NCBI RefSeq assembly: GCF_025118155.1
Contig: NW_026251387.1
Location: forward strand, 1,829,501-1,893,500
Reading direction: 5' to 3'
DNA length: 64,000 bases
Source of the DNA: Cokeromyces recurvatus
Taxonomy: Eukaryota > Mucoromycota > Mucoromycetes > Mucorales > Mucoraceae
In this document: positions 34,744-46,532 of the stretch, piece after piece
How the letters are laid out: every line of letters begins with the position of its first letter
How positions within the stretch are numbered: the stretch's first letter is position 1
Made by a program: the position numbers and the translations under genes
Notes under the pieces: model-generated
Told to the model about the DNA's origin: nothing
The model's database searches: none
The model's input: only the letters and a program-made list of their open reading frames with translations

Positions 34744-34840
34744 TGTAACGCCCTCTGAATCAACCAGATACCCTACAATGTCCTCCTAATTCAAGGAGGG
34801 CAAGATAGGGTGTCTTGTTGATTCAGAAGGCGTTACATAA
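34744..34840. mobile_element. foldback MITE with TA target duplication
   Basis: TGTAACGCC-CTCTGAATCAAC and CAGATACCCTA on the left (34745-34775) pair with TAGGGTGTCTTG and TTGATTCAGAAGGCGTTACA on the right (to about 34838), a 30-odd bp arm with a few mismatches. The loop holds a second small hairpin CCTCC...GGAGG. TA lies directly outside each end. Size near 95 bp and no coding capacity. TA duplication points to a Tc1/mariner-mobilised MITE. Confidence 0.72.
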
Positions 34841-35514
34841 GTGGTAACCATGAGAAAAAGAATTTCCTCCTAGGGCAGGGAAGAAGAAGAAGGATAAAAT
34901 AGTATTATTTAATGACTTACCTACAGAAGAAATAGTAATAATAAAGAAGAAAAAGAAGAAAAAATAACTTTGAATATCTACTTTTTTATAAGAATAAGGA
35001 GGTCGTTGTTGTAAATTACAGTCACAATCATATGAAATCGATAAGAATATGTGTTACCCCACATTTAATACACACATACACACAGTTACATTATTTAATT
35101 TTCTTCCTTTCTTATAAAAAGTAACAATGTGTAAAATAGTAAAATGTTGTCAATTTTACATCTTTTTTATGACTATATGAAATGTATTTATGTTAAAGAA
35201 AAAGAAAAGAAAAGTAAGTAAAATAAATGTTTTTTGTTTTCACTTTTTTGTTTATATTCTCATCAACTTTCTTTTTCCTAATTAGGCAATTAATATGCAT
35301 CTCATTTGTACAAAATACTACTATTTTCTAACAAAGGGTATTTGATAAGTCTAGTCTCCCTTATGTTGTGCTAGAAACCATTCTTTTACTCACATACATT
35401 GATTGCCAAAATGAGGTTGTAAATATTAACAATTTTAGCTTCTTTGATGTATGCTATGAAAACCATTTTAAGTATCTTTGATTTGCATTCACAGTAAACA
35501 TTTCTCCTCCCCCT
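34841..35514. other. intergenic region
   Basis: No ORF or motif recognised. Contains purine-rich GAAGAAGAAGG/AAGAAGAAAAAG stretches at 34880-34970. Confidence 0.45.
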
Positions 35515-35601
35515 TTTAAATACTAAGATATGTTATAGATAATACATTCCTGGATCCGTATGTTTAATCAAGAAACATGACATTATAAGTCAGCTCATGA
35601 T
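35515..35601 (-). repeat. LTR-like dispersed repeat, copy C (inverted, internally deleted)
   Basis: The reverse complement of 35553-35600 matches 36647-36694 over 48 bp with about three differences (core ATGTTTAATCA and AAACATGACATTATA). Further left, the reverse complement continues with ATTATCTATAACATATCTTA, which is found in copy A at 30132-30151, so this copy has lost an internal segment of the family. It forms an inverted pair with copy B about 1.1 kb away. Confidence 0.65.
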
Positions 35602-36047
35602 AATAAATTTTTAACGTACATTAAAATGAATTGGTTCTATTCCAATGATTACAATGGCTGTAAAGAACTCTTATAAAGACTAAAAGGGAGATAAGAAGAA
35701 TGATAGATAACATGTTATTATATATCAAATATAAAGGAGGAAATGTATTTCTTTTTTCAAATCTCTACTGTTGCTACATTTTAGTTCAGGAACAGTATAA
35801 ATATCTCCTTTTGTAATGAAGATATTAATTAGAATAATTAGTTCTGATGATGCCTATTTTTTCCTAAAAATATAAATATATCTATATACTCTATAGCAAT
35901 AATGTTCATATTATTGCTGTCTTCTCTGTATAATATACAGCTTTTGAAATATTATCCTTAACCTCTTTTAGCCTTCAAGTTTGTAGGTATTGACAAGTAT
36001 TTGACAATATACTACACGGAACAAGGAATTTATTAGGTAATTCATTT

Positions 36048-36078
<31 letters not shown>

Positions 36079-36644
36079 GATGAGGCAAAATATTAACTTT
36101 AAATGTAAAATTGGATAAAGGAAGAGTTGAGATTATTCATTTTGTTTATACAATATCTAGATAACGTCTCAGTAAAATAAAGTAAAAAAAAAAAAAAAAA
36201 AATGTTGAATATTTCTGGAAAAGAAATATCCTTGCATTCATTACTGTTACAGTGACAGAATTGTTATATTTGTCAATATCTTCTTTTTTGAAGTAATCAG
36301 GAACACTCTTCTTTACACTAGTTTATAGAGAGATATTCATTGTTATTACAATATTCTTGGTAGAGCTTTTTAAATCTTTATTCTTAAGTAAGCCATAACA
36401 TAATGTATTATTAGCTAGAGAAGCTTGCTGTTAATCAATTAAAAGAGTCTGTATATTACGTTTACTTGTGATCATTTCATGAGATGTTGACTAAGACCAA
36501 ACATAGCAACTATAGATTTGTATCTGTATATGCTTAAAATAAGGCTTTTAGACACTCTATTTTTCTTTCTATGGCTTGAGGGCCATAATGATACCAAGAT
36601 ACATAATATACATACCTACAGTATATATATAGATATAAGGGAGG
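35602..36644. other. 1-kb stretch between inverted repeat copies C and B
   Basis: No ORF. Contains T28 at about 36051-36078 and A19 near 36184-36202. Whether it is the body of a non-autonomous element or simply lies between two solo copies cannot be told from sequence alone. Confidence 0.45.
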
Positions 36645-36868
36645 TGTCATGAGCTGACCTATAATGTCATGTTTCATGATTAAACATGCGGATCATAAAT
36701 TTATTTAAGAAATTCTATCCTAACTCTCTCTTGATCCGCTCCGTCTAATAATATTAAAATCACTAACACTTCATTGTCAACAATATACCTTATTCGGTCG
36801 TAGCTAACACTTTTCTGATTCACATCTTATCCTCAGACCTCTTTAACAATTCTTATAAATACCCCCAT
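36645..36868 (+). repeat. LTR-like dispersed repeat, copy B
   Basis: Begins TGTCATGAGCTGACC, runs through AAACATGCGGATC and the block shared with copy A, and reaches TTCTTATAAATACCCCC. A TG start and a TATA-like box near the far end are LTR-like, but the 3' boundary and any matching CA end were not found. Confidence 0.6.
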
Positions 36869-37356
36869 CAATTTAAATTCATAAATAAAATCATTGACTT
36901 TAGAACTATTGTTTGCTCTCGTTGACTCTTTTTGTCTTAATATTATTTTTTATTTTTTAATATTTTTTATTTGATATTTTAAAAAGAAATATCACAAACC
37001 TTGACAAAGGATTCAGGTCGTCTTTGATCCAATAAAATAAAACATAAAAAAATATTATGAACCTATACTCAGATTGAATAATAAATTTTTTATTTAAAAC
37101 TTAATTAGATCATTATAACACCCAATAGATAATCCATAGATCAGTCTCTTGAATCATCACAATGTACATCTGAATACTAACACTGTTTTATGACTTATGT
37201 TCTTTGACAGCTATTTTTATTTCTTTGACTCATGATTCATTAGTATAAATACAAGTGGTTGTTTAGATACAAAATAATCTTTAATCTTTAATTCTTTTAT
37301 TTTATTGAATAAACAATACTTCTTTTGTCTTTTTCTTTTTATTTTCCTTTCTTTTA
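36869..37356. other. 3' flank of the transposase pseudogene
   Basis: AT-rich, no ORF. I looked for a terminal inverted repeat partnering the region beyond 38730 and did not find one. Confidence 0.4.
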
Positions 37357-38730
37357 TTACATACCATCATAAATTTTACTCTTTGATGACATAGCAAAGC
37401 CTTCAAGGTCACTTGCGTGTACCTGATTGCAAGCGTCAGCAATTCTGTCAGACAAATTTTCCTCGGTCATAAAACGACTGCGCTTCAACTTTCCTTTCAC
37501 TAATGACGAAGACTGCTCAATAGGATTGATCTCAGGCAAGTATGGAGGCAAGAGCATAATTTTGTATCTTCTACTCTCAATTTTCCGCTTCATTGGATAA
37601 CTCTTATGAAGAGTATAATTATCCAAAACTAGGTAGTTGCCCTTTAAATTTGGATCGAGATCCATAATATCCAGAAGTTCATTAATGAATTTGGTGAAAT
37701 GAAAGGTGGTTGTGCCTTTAGATATTGGAAGGGCTTCTTCATAAGATCCCTCTATTACTTCCTCTTTGTTATTGTTGGGAACGGCCCTCTTCCTGCCTTT
37801 ATTATCATTTCTGCTTTTCTTAGGTTTGGCAGGCGTTTGTTTTTTGGGAGGTGGCTTATTAAGTATTCCGTGAATAACACTGGTAGGATGTATGGCACTT
37901 ATAACCGTGTGAGAAGTTGCCCTTATCTTTGGAATCATAACTACAGCACGAGATCCAGCAGGGGATCTAGTATAATTGTTCCTCATGTTGATATTGAACC
38001 CTGAACCGTCAATGAAAACATAATTCCTTGTAAAACCCAAGTCCGTGTCCTTCCATTCAATAAACCAATTATATCTTTTCTGCAAGTTTGTCTCATTATT
38101 TCTTGCTTCTGATTCAAAAATGAGCTATTTAACAGTCAAAGACAGGCAGTTTTTAAGGTGATTATTGAGTTGAGATTTTGAGATGCTAAATCTTTTGAAT
38201 TGTTCAGCTAACCTTCCCCACCATATCACCTACAGCAAGCTGGAGGCCATTATCCACTAGATTCCTCAAAAAAGTCGTTTTGATCGTCGTTGAAAGAAGA
38301 CTGAGGACCAGAACTTATAGAAGACTTTTTGTAAGGCACTTCTTCCATTTCTCTGTATATTTTCCACCATCTTTGAGCCACACGTGGTTTGATCCCAGGT
38401 TCTCTTGCAAACAGGGTAGCTAGACCTCTTTCCTGAGCACTTTCAATCATTCTGTCAATAAAGTCATCTCATTGCCTGTCATTGTACTTTCTGTATTCTT
38501 TCTTTTCCGGCTTAATTAGCATTACTTTAGCTATCTTTTCTACAGCAATCTTTTCAGGCGGTTTTAATTTTCTCCAATTGCTTTGATAGGTTAATCTTTC
38601 AAGAACCACAATAGGATTGGGTTATCTCAGTTAAAACACCCTCCATTGAATCATAAGCTTTCGTACCCTTCTCGTTGTATAGGTTATCGTGCCCATCTTC
38701 GTAATAAAAAAGATCACTCAATGACTCAAA
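37357..38730 (-). pseudogene. DDE transposase (Tc1/mariner IS630-like) pseudogene
   Basis: The intact C-terminal ORF (38085-37357, 242 residues) contains the three catalytic blocks: VFIDGSGFNINMRNNY, YLVLDNYTLHK and LLPPYLPEINPIEQ. A Lys/Pro-rich insertion lies between the first two. Upstream the frame is broken: 38450-38250 encodes a helix-turn-helix part (LFAREPGIKPRVAQRWWKIY), there are stops near 38470 and 38100-38240, and a further N-terminal fragment at 38728-38640 reads SLSDLFYYEDGHDNLYNEKG. It belongs to a different subfamily from the relic at 30.5 kb. No terminal repeats found. Confidence 0.82.
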
Positions 38731-40592
38731 CTAAAAACAAAAAAATGTATTAAACAAAAAAAAGAGCTCAGGAAGAGGAAAACACTACGACAATTTAAGC
38801 TAATCTGATGCGACAATACGCTTTTCCTAAAACGACAATCAACAAAAATGAAAACGACAAATTGAAATTTCTTTTGCGACAATTATTTCTCAACTGCCAA
38901 CAAATATTTTTTAGCTGGCGACAATATCCATCGCACTGGATGTATGTTGAAAACTCTTTCCTCTTTTTTGTTATTATCTGTCCACTAGGCACTTTAAATA
39001 AAGAATAGTTAACAGCTCTGACTACCTAACTTTGATAATAGTCAAACTATTTTATTTGATGTCAGATCGTGGCATATAGGTTTTATCAGCATATATAAAA
39101 TCAATATTTTTGAAATGGAGTTATATAATACCTTTATAAATTTTAGAGTAATTACATAATAATAATAATAATAATAATGAAAAAAAAAAAAGTATTGCAA
39201 CGAACTACGGATAGAGTGTACAAAAGTATCATCTATTAACGTATATCAATGCTTTCATGGTTTACAGTAAGAATTATATTGAAAATGATACCATATAATT
39301 CTAAAGCTATTATTATTAATTAATGTATTTTCTCGTACTAAATAAGATTTTTAATGATTTGTCATAAGGAATATCGTCATATATATAAAACAAAATTTAA
39401 TCTTATTAATTCATGTTTTTATATAATTTTCCATTTAAAGCTCTCATAGTGTTTGCTCTTACTTTACTTTATTGTACTATAAATATATACAAATAGTACA
39501 GGAAAGAAGGATACAGATGTAAGAAAAATATGAACTGATGTTGAATAAATTGATTATTATGTAATTGGCACGTTGTGCTTAATTAAGGTGTTACATGATA
39601 GTATGATATAAACTTTTTCTTTTCTTAAATGTTACACGACAGATTTTTTTTTCTTCAAGTATCTAGACTTGTAGGTATTGATTAAATTTATTAGTTAATA
39701 ATGGCTTAAAATTGTGTATTGCCTTTTATTCATAGAAAGATTAATTCATATCACTTATGAAGGGCTAAATTATCTATTTGTTAAAGCAGTCCTACAATAG
39801 TCAATACTTTTGCTTAATCTCTGTATATTAAATTCTGCTATAGAATAATCATGTCTATTCAACTAGGGTTAATTAGAATAAATTGTAATATTTATCTCGT
39901 ATATGTAGGTCGCTTTTACTATTATTGAGAAGTTATATACCTAAGTTATTTATGTCTTAAGTTAGCTAGCTTATTAGTAATATATTACACAATATCCCTA
40001 TAGAAAAGCCTTTTTTTTTATTGGTTATTAATATGGCCGATATAATATGTATACCACTTAAATAGGTGAGCAGGAAAAAAAATACATAGACAGGGGGAGG
40101 ATAGTTTGACACCCCTTTTTATTAAGACTCACAGAATTTATGCGTTTGTTTTAAAATATAAGTATAATACAAAATAAGATTTCAATTATTATACTTGGTC
40201 AAATTCAACCAGATGAAAAAAAAAAAAAAAAAGGATACGGAACAGGAAAGAGACATTCTATTTTTTTTATTTTTTACGTCGTATTCGTGTATTACAATTA
40301 CTGAAATATATCAATATAAGAATTTGAAGCCAGAGGCTCAACTATGAGCAAACAAGAGGAAACAAATCAATCAGACATCATTATGATATATCACCGCTAA
40401 ATATTGATGATACACAACATTATAATTCACTTGAACGTTAAAAATCTTTTCTCTCTTATTTTTGTGTATTATTACAAAGAAAGTCGGAAAATAGATAAAT
40501 CCGCATTCTTTCATATTATATATAATAATAATAAAAAAAAGGAGTAGTACATTTTATTTCTTTATTCTTTTTTATTTAATACAAAATATTCA
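38731..40592. other. gene-poor region with degenerate CGACAAT repeats
   Basis: Contains the tandem repeat at 38786-38935, listed separately. The remainder to 40592 is AT-rich with short ORFs only, a small run TTTTTTTTT at 40011-40019 and AATAATAAT microsatellites at 39160-39178 and 40522-40535. Confidence 0.45.
38786..38935. repeat. degenerate tandem repeat, about 21-25 bp unit with CGACAAT core
   Basis: ACGACAAT, GCGACAAT, ACGACAAT, ACGACAAA, GCGACAAT, CCAACAAA and GCGACAAT occur at about 38788, 38810, 38832, 38854, 38876, 38898 and 38919, evenly spaced near 22 bp. Flanking bases of each unit vary. It sits directly beyond the 5' end of the transposase pseudogene, where a subterminal repeat would be expected. 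Confidence 0.65.
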
Positions 40593-41557
40593 ATGCTTGA
40601 ACATAATATAGAGCAGAAAAAGACTTTATCTTTGAAAAAAAGTAGTCTATTTCGTTCACAGCAAACACATATAGTGCCAACCTCAGGAAATAGTAATAAT
40701 AATAATAATAAAAGTTATAAGAAAAAAGCTGCAGCAAAAGAACTTAAGATATCTGCTCCTATTCTTCAGCATTCGACAACTGCTCATTTATTTTCTTCAC
40801 TTATTTCGCCTACAAAATCTCATTATCACAAATGTGTTGAAGATCAGCATCTTTCATTCGAGTTGCTATACCAGCCTTCTTCTCCTGCACCTCGTACTCC
40901 TTTGCAACAAAAGTTTGATATTGCTAATAGCCAAAATCCCCGTATTCAAAAGAAAAGCATAATCCTATTAAATATTTAAATAATGACAGTTATCTAATTG
41001 ATGCTACTATTGCTTCAACAGTACTTTCACCAACTAAAAAAGATCCAATAAGAAAAACAATGATAAAGAAAAAGGATAATAAAGATAGGAATACAACATT
41101 AACAATGAAGGGCAGTAAAAGTATAATTTCTACTTCTTCTCCTCGTAGGCGTCATTCTTGCTCGTCTACAGCAGTCAGTAATCATTGCAATCGGTTAACA
41201 AGTGTTAGAGAAAATAATGAATCTAATCATCTTATTAAATCTTCTTTCTGCAGTAAGCTAAAAGAACATCGTCGTAGTAACAAAGTGGGGTCTAGTTATC
41301 AAGCATCTTCATCCGAGGCTGCAGCATCTATAGCTATTCATGAGTCCTGTAATATATTAGTCGTTAAATCCAGTAAATCAACTCCACTGCGCAATAAAAT
41401 TAAGACTTATAATGTTCCACAACAAACAAATAAGAAAATTTGTTTCGCACCTGAAGACCTTGAAAGACAGCGTAAAATGCAAGAGCTTGAAGATCTAATT
41501 ACAAGTCGTCGTGGAAGTACTTTAAAATTGACTTTAACACCAAAGGAGTTATCCTGA
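40593..41557 (+). CDS. unrecognised disordered basic protein, frame interrupted once
   Basis: ATG 40593 opens a 128-residue frame, Ser/Lys/Asn-rich with SPTKSHYHK and SSPAPRTPLQQKFDIA. Between about 40931 and 40979 reading shifts by one base into a second frame that continues to 41557 (stop TGA) and ends KKICFAPEDLERQRKMQEL, EDLITSRRGSTLKL, TLTPKELS. The change falls in the A-rich string CAAAAGAAAAGC; I tested GT-AG introns here and none restored frame. The conserved-looking parts are the SP/TP sites and the charged C-terminal helix, suggesting a phosphorylated regulatory protein, but I recognise no family. It is a single gene with an indel (real or sequencing error) or a recent pseudogene. 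Confidence 0.5.
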
Positions 41558-42136
41558 AGAGCATGTGGAAAATAACACAATGACGTATCATTCAATTATA
41601 ATTCATCTTTTCATTCGATTCTATGTTTAATGACTACATACTTTACATTATTAGCACTAGCTACTATATCTTTTATATCTTGCTACTTTATATTAATTCC
41701 TTTTTTTTTTTCAACATATCACCCTAACTTATAATACTTAGTTTAATCAACTTATTTTAATTTTATAGAATATCAAAGATCTCAATCACTGCTCTAGAAT
41801 AAAATATTTATTGTTATATATTCTGTAATACAATATTTTGTATCTTTTAGTAGATCATTTTAGAATAAAAAAATAATAATAAATCCAGATAGACATGTAT
41901 ATACCACAGCGTTATTGTATTTTAGTAAAGAAATAATAAATAATAGTAGCATAATTATTTATATAACTTTTGAAGCTTGTTATTTACTATTAATTTTTAT
42001 TACTTTTATCCATAAAATCATAAAATGCTTTTTGAGGCAGCTCAACGTTGCCTATTTTTTTTTTTTTTTTTTCAATATTATAATATACAGCAATTAGTAT
42101 TACTTTGAAAGAAAACCTTTCTAAATTTTATATATT
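41558..42136. other. convergent intergenic region
   Basis: Between the disordered-protein gene and the 3' end of GUF1. AT-rich, with T runs at 41700-41711 and 42056-42072. No gene. Confidence 0.5.
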
Positions 42137-42936
42137 CTAATTTTCCTTACCAATCATCTTCATTCTCTTTTTTCCTTCTTTTTGCTTTTGTAATAATTTC
42201 ATTTTACGGGATACATCACCGCCATACTAGAATAAAAAAAAAATAAAGAGAGCGTGTGTAAGTGAAAGATATGAATAGATAAAAATAATTACTGAAATTT
42301 TAAAACCTACACATTTGGCTGTAACATTTTTACGCAAAGCAGATACACTATATAATCATAATAAACACATGTTATTTGTAACTAAATATAACGTACAAAA
42401 TTAACGAATATGTATATATTTATCTGTATGTATTTACGTTTCCCGAGCAATAATCCTGGTGCCTATTGCTGTTTGAATAGAGACATCGAATAATTGTCGT
42501 TGAATAACACCTTTCAATCTTTTAACCCAATCACGTCCTACAATTTCAACTTGACTACGGTGAAGGATAACAGATAATGCATCTACAGGTTTTGAATTCA
42601 AAAGTACTGTCATTTTGACTAAATCACTGTCTTCATATCCATTTTCTTCATAATCAAATGAAGCATAACCAGAAGACCGACTCTTTAATTCATCATAAAA
42701 ATCTGTCACAATTTCTGCCAAAGGTATTCTATATTTCATCATTACACGATTCTCATCGACATAAACATATTCTAATTGTTCACCTCGTCGTGCCTGCAAA
42801 TATATGTACAAAATAATTTTTATGAGTTTTCATAGAAGAAGTTTTTAAATAAATACACCTACGCCACATAATTCAATCAATTTGCCCATATATTCCTAAA
42901 CAAATAAAATAAATAAAAAGCACATTTCTACACTAT

Positions 42937-42983
<47 letters not shown>

Positions 42984-45077
42984 TACATCAGGGAAAATCA
43001 TTGTTGCTAAAACCATAGGTTCTTGTAATTTTGAAACCCTAAACGAACGTTCGTCATGATCAGGGAATTCAGATGGATTTCTAATAAGCTTAGAGCTTCC
43101 ATCTTTGTATATCACTAATATAGAATTAAACAAAGTTAATTTTATATATTTATTTATATTGTAAATAAATACCTTTATATGGCACAGTAGGTTGAGTTAC
43201 AATAATGTTGGCATCATATTCCTATTTATTTAAGTTAGCTTCCATACTATGCATGTATGTGTATATATGCACATAAAATATTAACCAATTTTTTGTTTCT
43301 TATTTTACGTTTTCTAATCTCTGTCTGAATACATCCATGTGTAAAGTTCCCAAAAAACCTAATCGCCAACCTTGTCCTAAAGCATGACTTGTCTCTTTTT
43401 GAACAGTAACACTTGCATCATTTAAAGTTAACTTTTTAATATTGTCATCTAATTTTCGAAAATCATTTGTATCTACAGGAAAAATACCTGCAAATACCAT
43501 TGATTGAGCAGGCTGAAACCCAGGTAGAATCTCTATATGTCTTTTTTCTCCTAAATGATAAAATGTATCACCGATATGTGCTTCGGATGCACTCTTCATA
43601 CCACATATTATATAGCCTACTTGGCCTGCGTGTCTAAAATAATAATTATCTGTATATTAATATATTTATCAATAAGCTATGACTAATGAAAACTACTTTA
43701 CAAATAGCCTGTAGATATTTGCTCCGGATGCATGATCCCAACTTCCAAAATCTCATACTTAAGGTCAGAATGAGCAGAGATAACTTTATCTCCCTTTCGA
43801 AGTATACCATCTTTAACACCTAGCATACAGATTACACCTACATATTGGTCATACCATGAATCAAATAATAATGCTCTAAAAGGAGCATCTATTGAGCCCG
43901 AGGGTGGAGGTATCTTTTCGATTACATTAGGCAATATCTGGTCTATATTAACACCTGACTTTGCTGAAATCTGTAAAATATTTGTTTTGTCTAATTCAAA
44001 AGCACTTTGAATTTGTTTTGAGACTCTTTCAGGTTCAGCACCAGGAAGGTCGATCTGACCAACTGGTTAATAAAGACAATATATAAGTTAAAAATTGTAT
44101 AGTAAATTTACCTTATTTAATATGGGTATAATTTCTAATCCTTCACCAAATGCTAAATAAAAATTTGCAACAGTTTGTGCCTGAATACCTTGTGCTGCAT
44201 CTACCAATAGTAATGAGCCTTGACAGGCTGCTAATGATCTAGAAACCTCATAACTAAAATCAACATGCCCCTATTCATTATGTTACTATTACTATAAAAC
44301 ATGTTGTTACTTTTTTTTTTTTTTTCGTTAATATCTACCGGCGTATCGATTAAATTCAATAAATAGTCTTTTCCTTTATAATTATAAAACATAGATACTG
44401 TCTAAATAAATATGTATATAAATATTAGAATGATCTAGAGTAGAGTATTATACAGTTACTTTACTTGAGCTTTAACAGTAATACCTCTTTCTCGTTCAAC
44501 TTTTAATTTATCTAGTACTTGTTTATTTGAACCATTTGCTGAAATTGTATTTGTTAATTCTAATAGTCTTTATAGTATTATATGTATTCAGTAAAATTAG
44601 TCACTTCTCTCTAAATATATTTATATATATACACGCACCTGTCTGCTAATGTGCTTTTTCCATGATCTATTATACATATATATGTATGTATATATGTATG
44701 TATAATAATATTAACGATCTTACATTTATCTTGCTTCAAATATACAATAATATATATTACCAATATGTGCAATAATACTAAAATTTCGAATATTTTCAGC
44801 AGGAAAAGTAGTTAGATCGATCGATCTATTATTGCTTGGACTTTTTTTTAATTTCTGTAAAATAAACTGTCAAAAATAATGCAATACATGTATACATTCG
44901 TAAGTAATTTACTTCAATTGCATTATTGCTATTGTTTGTTGATTGCCAACGTTTGTAAATTATGTATTGTATCGATTTTAACGTTGAATGATAACCAATA
45001 CCCTTTCGAATAACTTCTTTTTTATATAACGATGTTGAAAGTAGATTTCGTTGTAAAATTAAAGTTAATGGGCTCAT
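42137..45077 (-). CDS. GUF1: mitochondrial translation GTPase GUF1 (LepA/EF4)
   Basis: Fourteen exons (45077-44913, 44854-44761, 44666-44639, 44567-44465, 44401-44339, 44270-44112, 44054-43702, 43633-43309, 43221-43173, 43114-42987, 42895-42863, 42793-42438, 42347-42311, 42226-42137) total 660 residues; yeast Guf1 has 645. The N terminus is Arg/Ser-rich, mitochondrial-presequence-like. G motifs: [13 protein letters not shown] (G1), [10 protein letters not shown] (G2), IDTPGHVDF (G3), NKIDLP (G4) and SAKSG (G5). The EF4-specific end is intact: [20 protein letters not shown] followed by a Lys-rich tail. Acts as a back-translocating or fidelity factor on mitoribosomes. It is the most intron-rich gene here; one intron has a 43-nt homopolymer (42939-42981, U run in the transcript) right after the donor, others have TATG microsatellites. 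Confidence 0.95.
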
Positions 45078-45671
45078 TTATTCTTTCTTTTTTTTTTCGA
45101 TTTTATTAAAAATATGCAAGAGACATACAGAATATAACAGGAAGAAAAGTAAATTTCTTTTTACCCCACTAACTAGCGTAACTGCCACCCCCTTCCTTTT
45201 TCAATTTTTATTACTGTCAAAAATTATTCGGACAATAAACGAAAAATGTACCCAGCAAATAACAATACAGAAAAAAAAAATAACCATAGAAGATTATCGG
45301 GTATACTATCATACATGATAATATTAATACTACGTCTGTTATGTCAGATATAGGAAAGCACATTTGCAATTAAAATTTCTTTTATGATTTTATTACTCAA
45401 CACAAATATGCTGACATTAGCAAATAGTATAAATTAACTCAATGTATCAATCCTTCAAGGGTCGTATACATTTAAAATAATTATACAAGTATTAATTCAA
45501 ATTTTAGATAGAGGTATTCAAGGACATTTAATTTTTAACATTGAAAATAATAAACAAGTCACGATCCGGATATTAACAATAGAAAGACCGGAGAGGAACC
45601 GGATAGTCACGTGATCGATCACAAAATTTTATGGTCTAAATCTGACTGACTTATTTCATTTTCATCAGCAA
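45078..45671. other. intergenic region upstream of tRNA-Tyr
   Basis: No ORF. A CACGTG box at 45608 is listed separately; the 45550-45620 segment is locally GC-richer (GATCCGGA...GAGGAACCGGATAG). Confidence 0.5.
45608..45613. promoter_or_regulatory. CACGTG box upstream of tRNA-Tyr
   Basis: Within GATAGTCACGTGATCGATCAC. Starts 64 bp before the tRNA gene. The same GATAGTCACGTGA string precedes tRNA-Gln at 62 bp. Confidence 0.5.
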
Positions 45672-45753
45672 CCGGCCTTAGCTCAGTTGGTAGAGCGGAA
45701 GACTGTAGTTAACTGTCATCTTTAGGTCGCTAGTTCGAATCTGGCAGGCCGGA
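45672..45753 (+). tRNA. tRNA-Tyr (anticodon GTA) with short intron
   Basis: Acceptor CCGGCCT pairs with AGGCCGG. A box TAGCTCAGTTGG, B box TAGTTCGAATC, anticodon GTA at 45705-45707. The anticodon arm is interrupted just 3' of the anticodon by about 9-11 nt (TTAACTGTC), the normal intron position in eukaryotic tRNA-Tyr. A T-rich run follows at 45756-45780 as terminator. Confidence 0.92.
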
Positions 45754-46532
45754 ATTTCTTTTTTATTTTTTTCTTTTAAAAAATATTATTATAAATACAT
45801 GTATAATTTAAAATAGAAGGAACAAGACAATTTTTTTTCCCCCTTTCCATCATTTTAAAGAATGAATAATTCATATAATTATTAGTATCTATTATATTTT
45901 ACAATAATTAATTGAAACTACAGTTATTTCGTCTTAAAGAAGACGACAGTAAATGCTAGAGTCGTACTATTTGAATATTGAACTAAATAACAACATAGCT
46001 GAAACAGTTTACTTTGAAAAAAATAATAATAATAAAAGACACTTATAAATAATAATTCTATATCTAGAGTGTATAACTACATCCAAAACTATAGACGACA
46101 CTAGTTCTTTATTTTATTTTACATTTGCATAAAAACGTAATAGTAGTATAATAAGGATTGTATTTATTAATAATACATGAAAACACCACACAACTGGTAG
46201 TCAGCAGCTAGCTTTTATAAGCTGCTACATATAAATAATTCAAAAGAACATGACTTGGTAATGCTTTAGACATAGAACATATATTCAATGTCTTCAACTT
46301 TTGGACAGTTACAATAATTATGGTAATACAGAAAGTAATTTTAATGCGGATGTAACTATTTTAAACAACAAAAGAGCTTATAAAAATAAATAAAACACGT
46401 ATCCCCCCCTTTTTTTTATTTTTTTGTGTATCATTTTTCTCTATTGCATCTACTACTTTTCAAACAGTATAAACAATAACTTCTTTTTATGATATTTTAT
46501 TTTTTTTGTTTTTTTTGTTTTTTTCCGTTTCC
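45754..46532. other. intergenic region
   Basis: No gene seen. AT-rich; the last 100 bp (T-rich) are probably the 3' UTR side of the SURF4 gene. Confidence 0.5.

Noticed and set aside
35553..36694. Complete DNA transposon bounded by 48-bp inverted repeats
   Set aside because: No target duplication, and both repeats continue beyond the supposed ends into sequence shared with copy A, so these look like two separate copies of one repeat.
40913..40952. 40-nt intron to explain the frame break at about 40.95 kb
   Set aside because: The phases do not match, and the length is below the other introns in the window.
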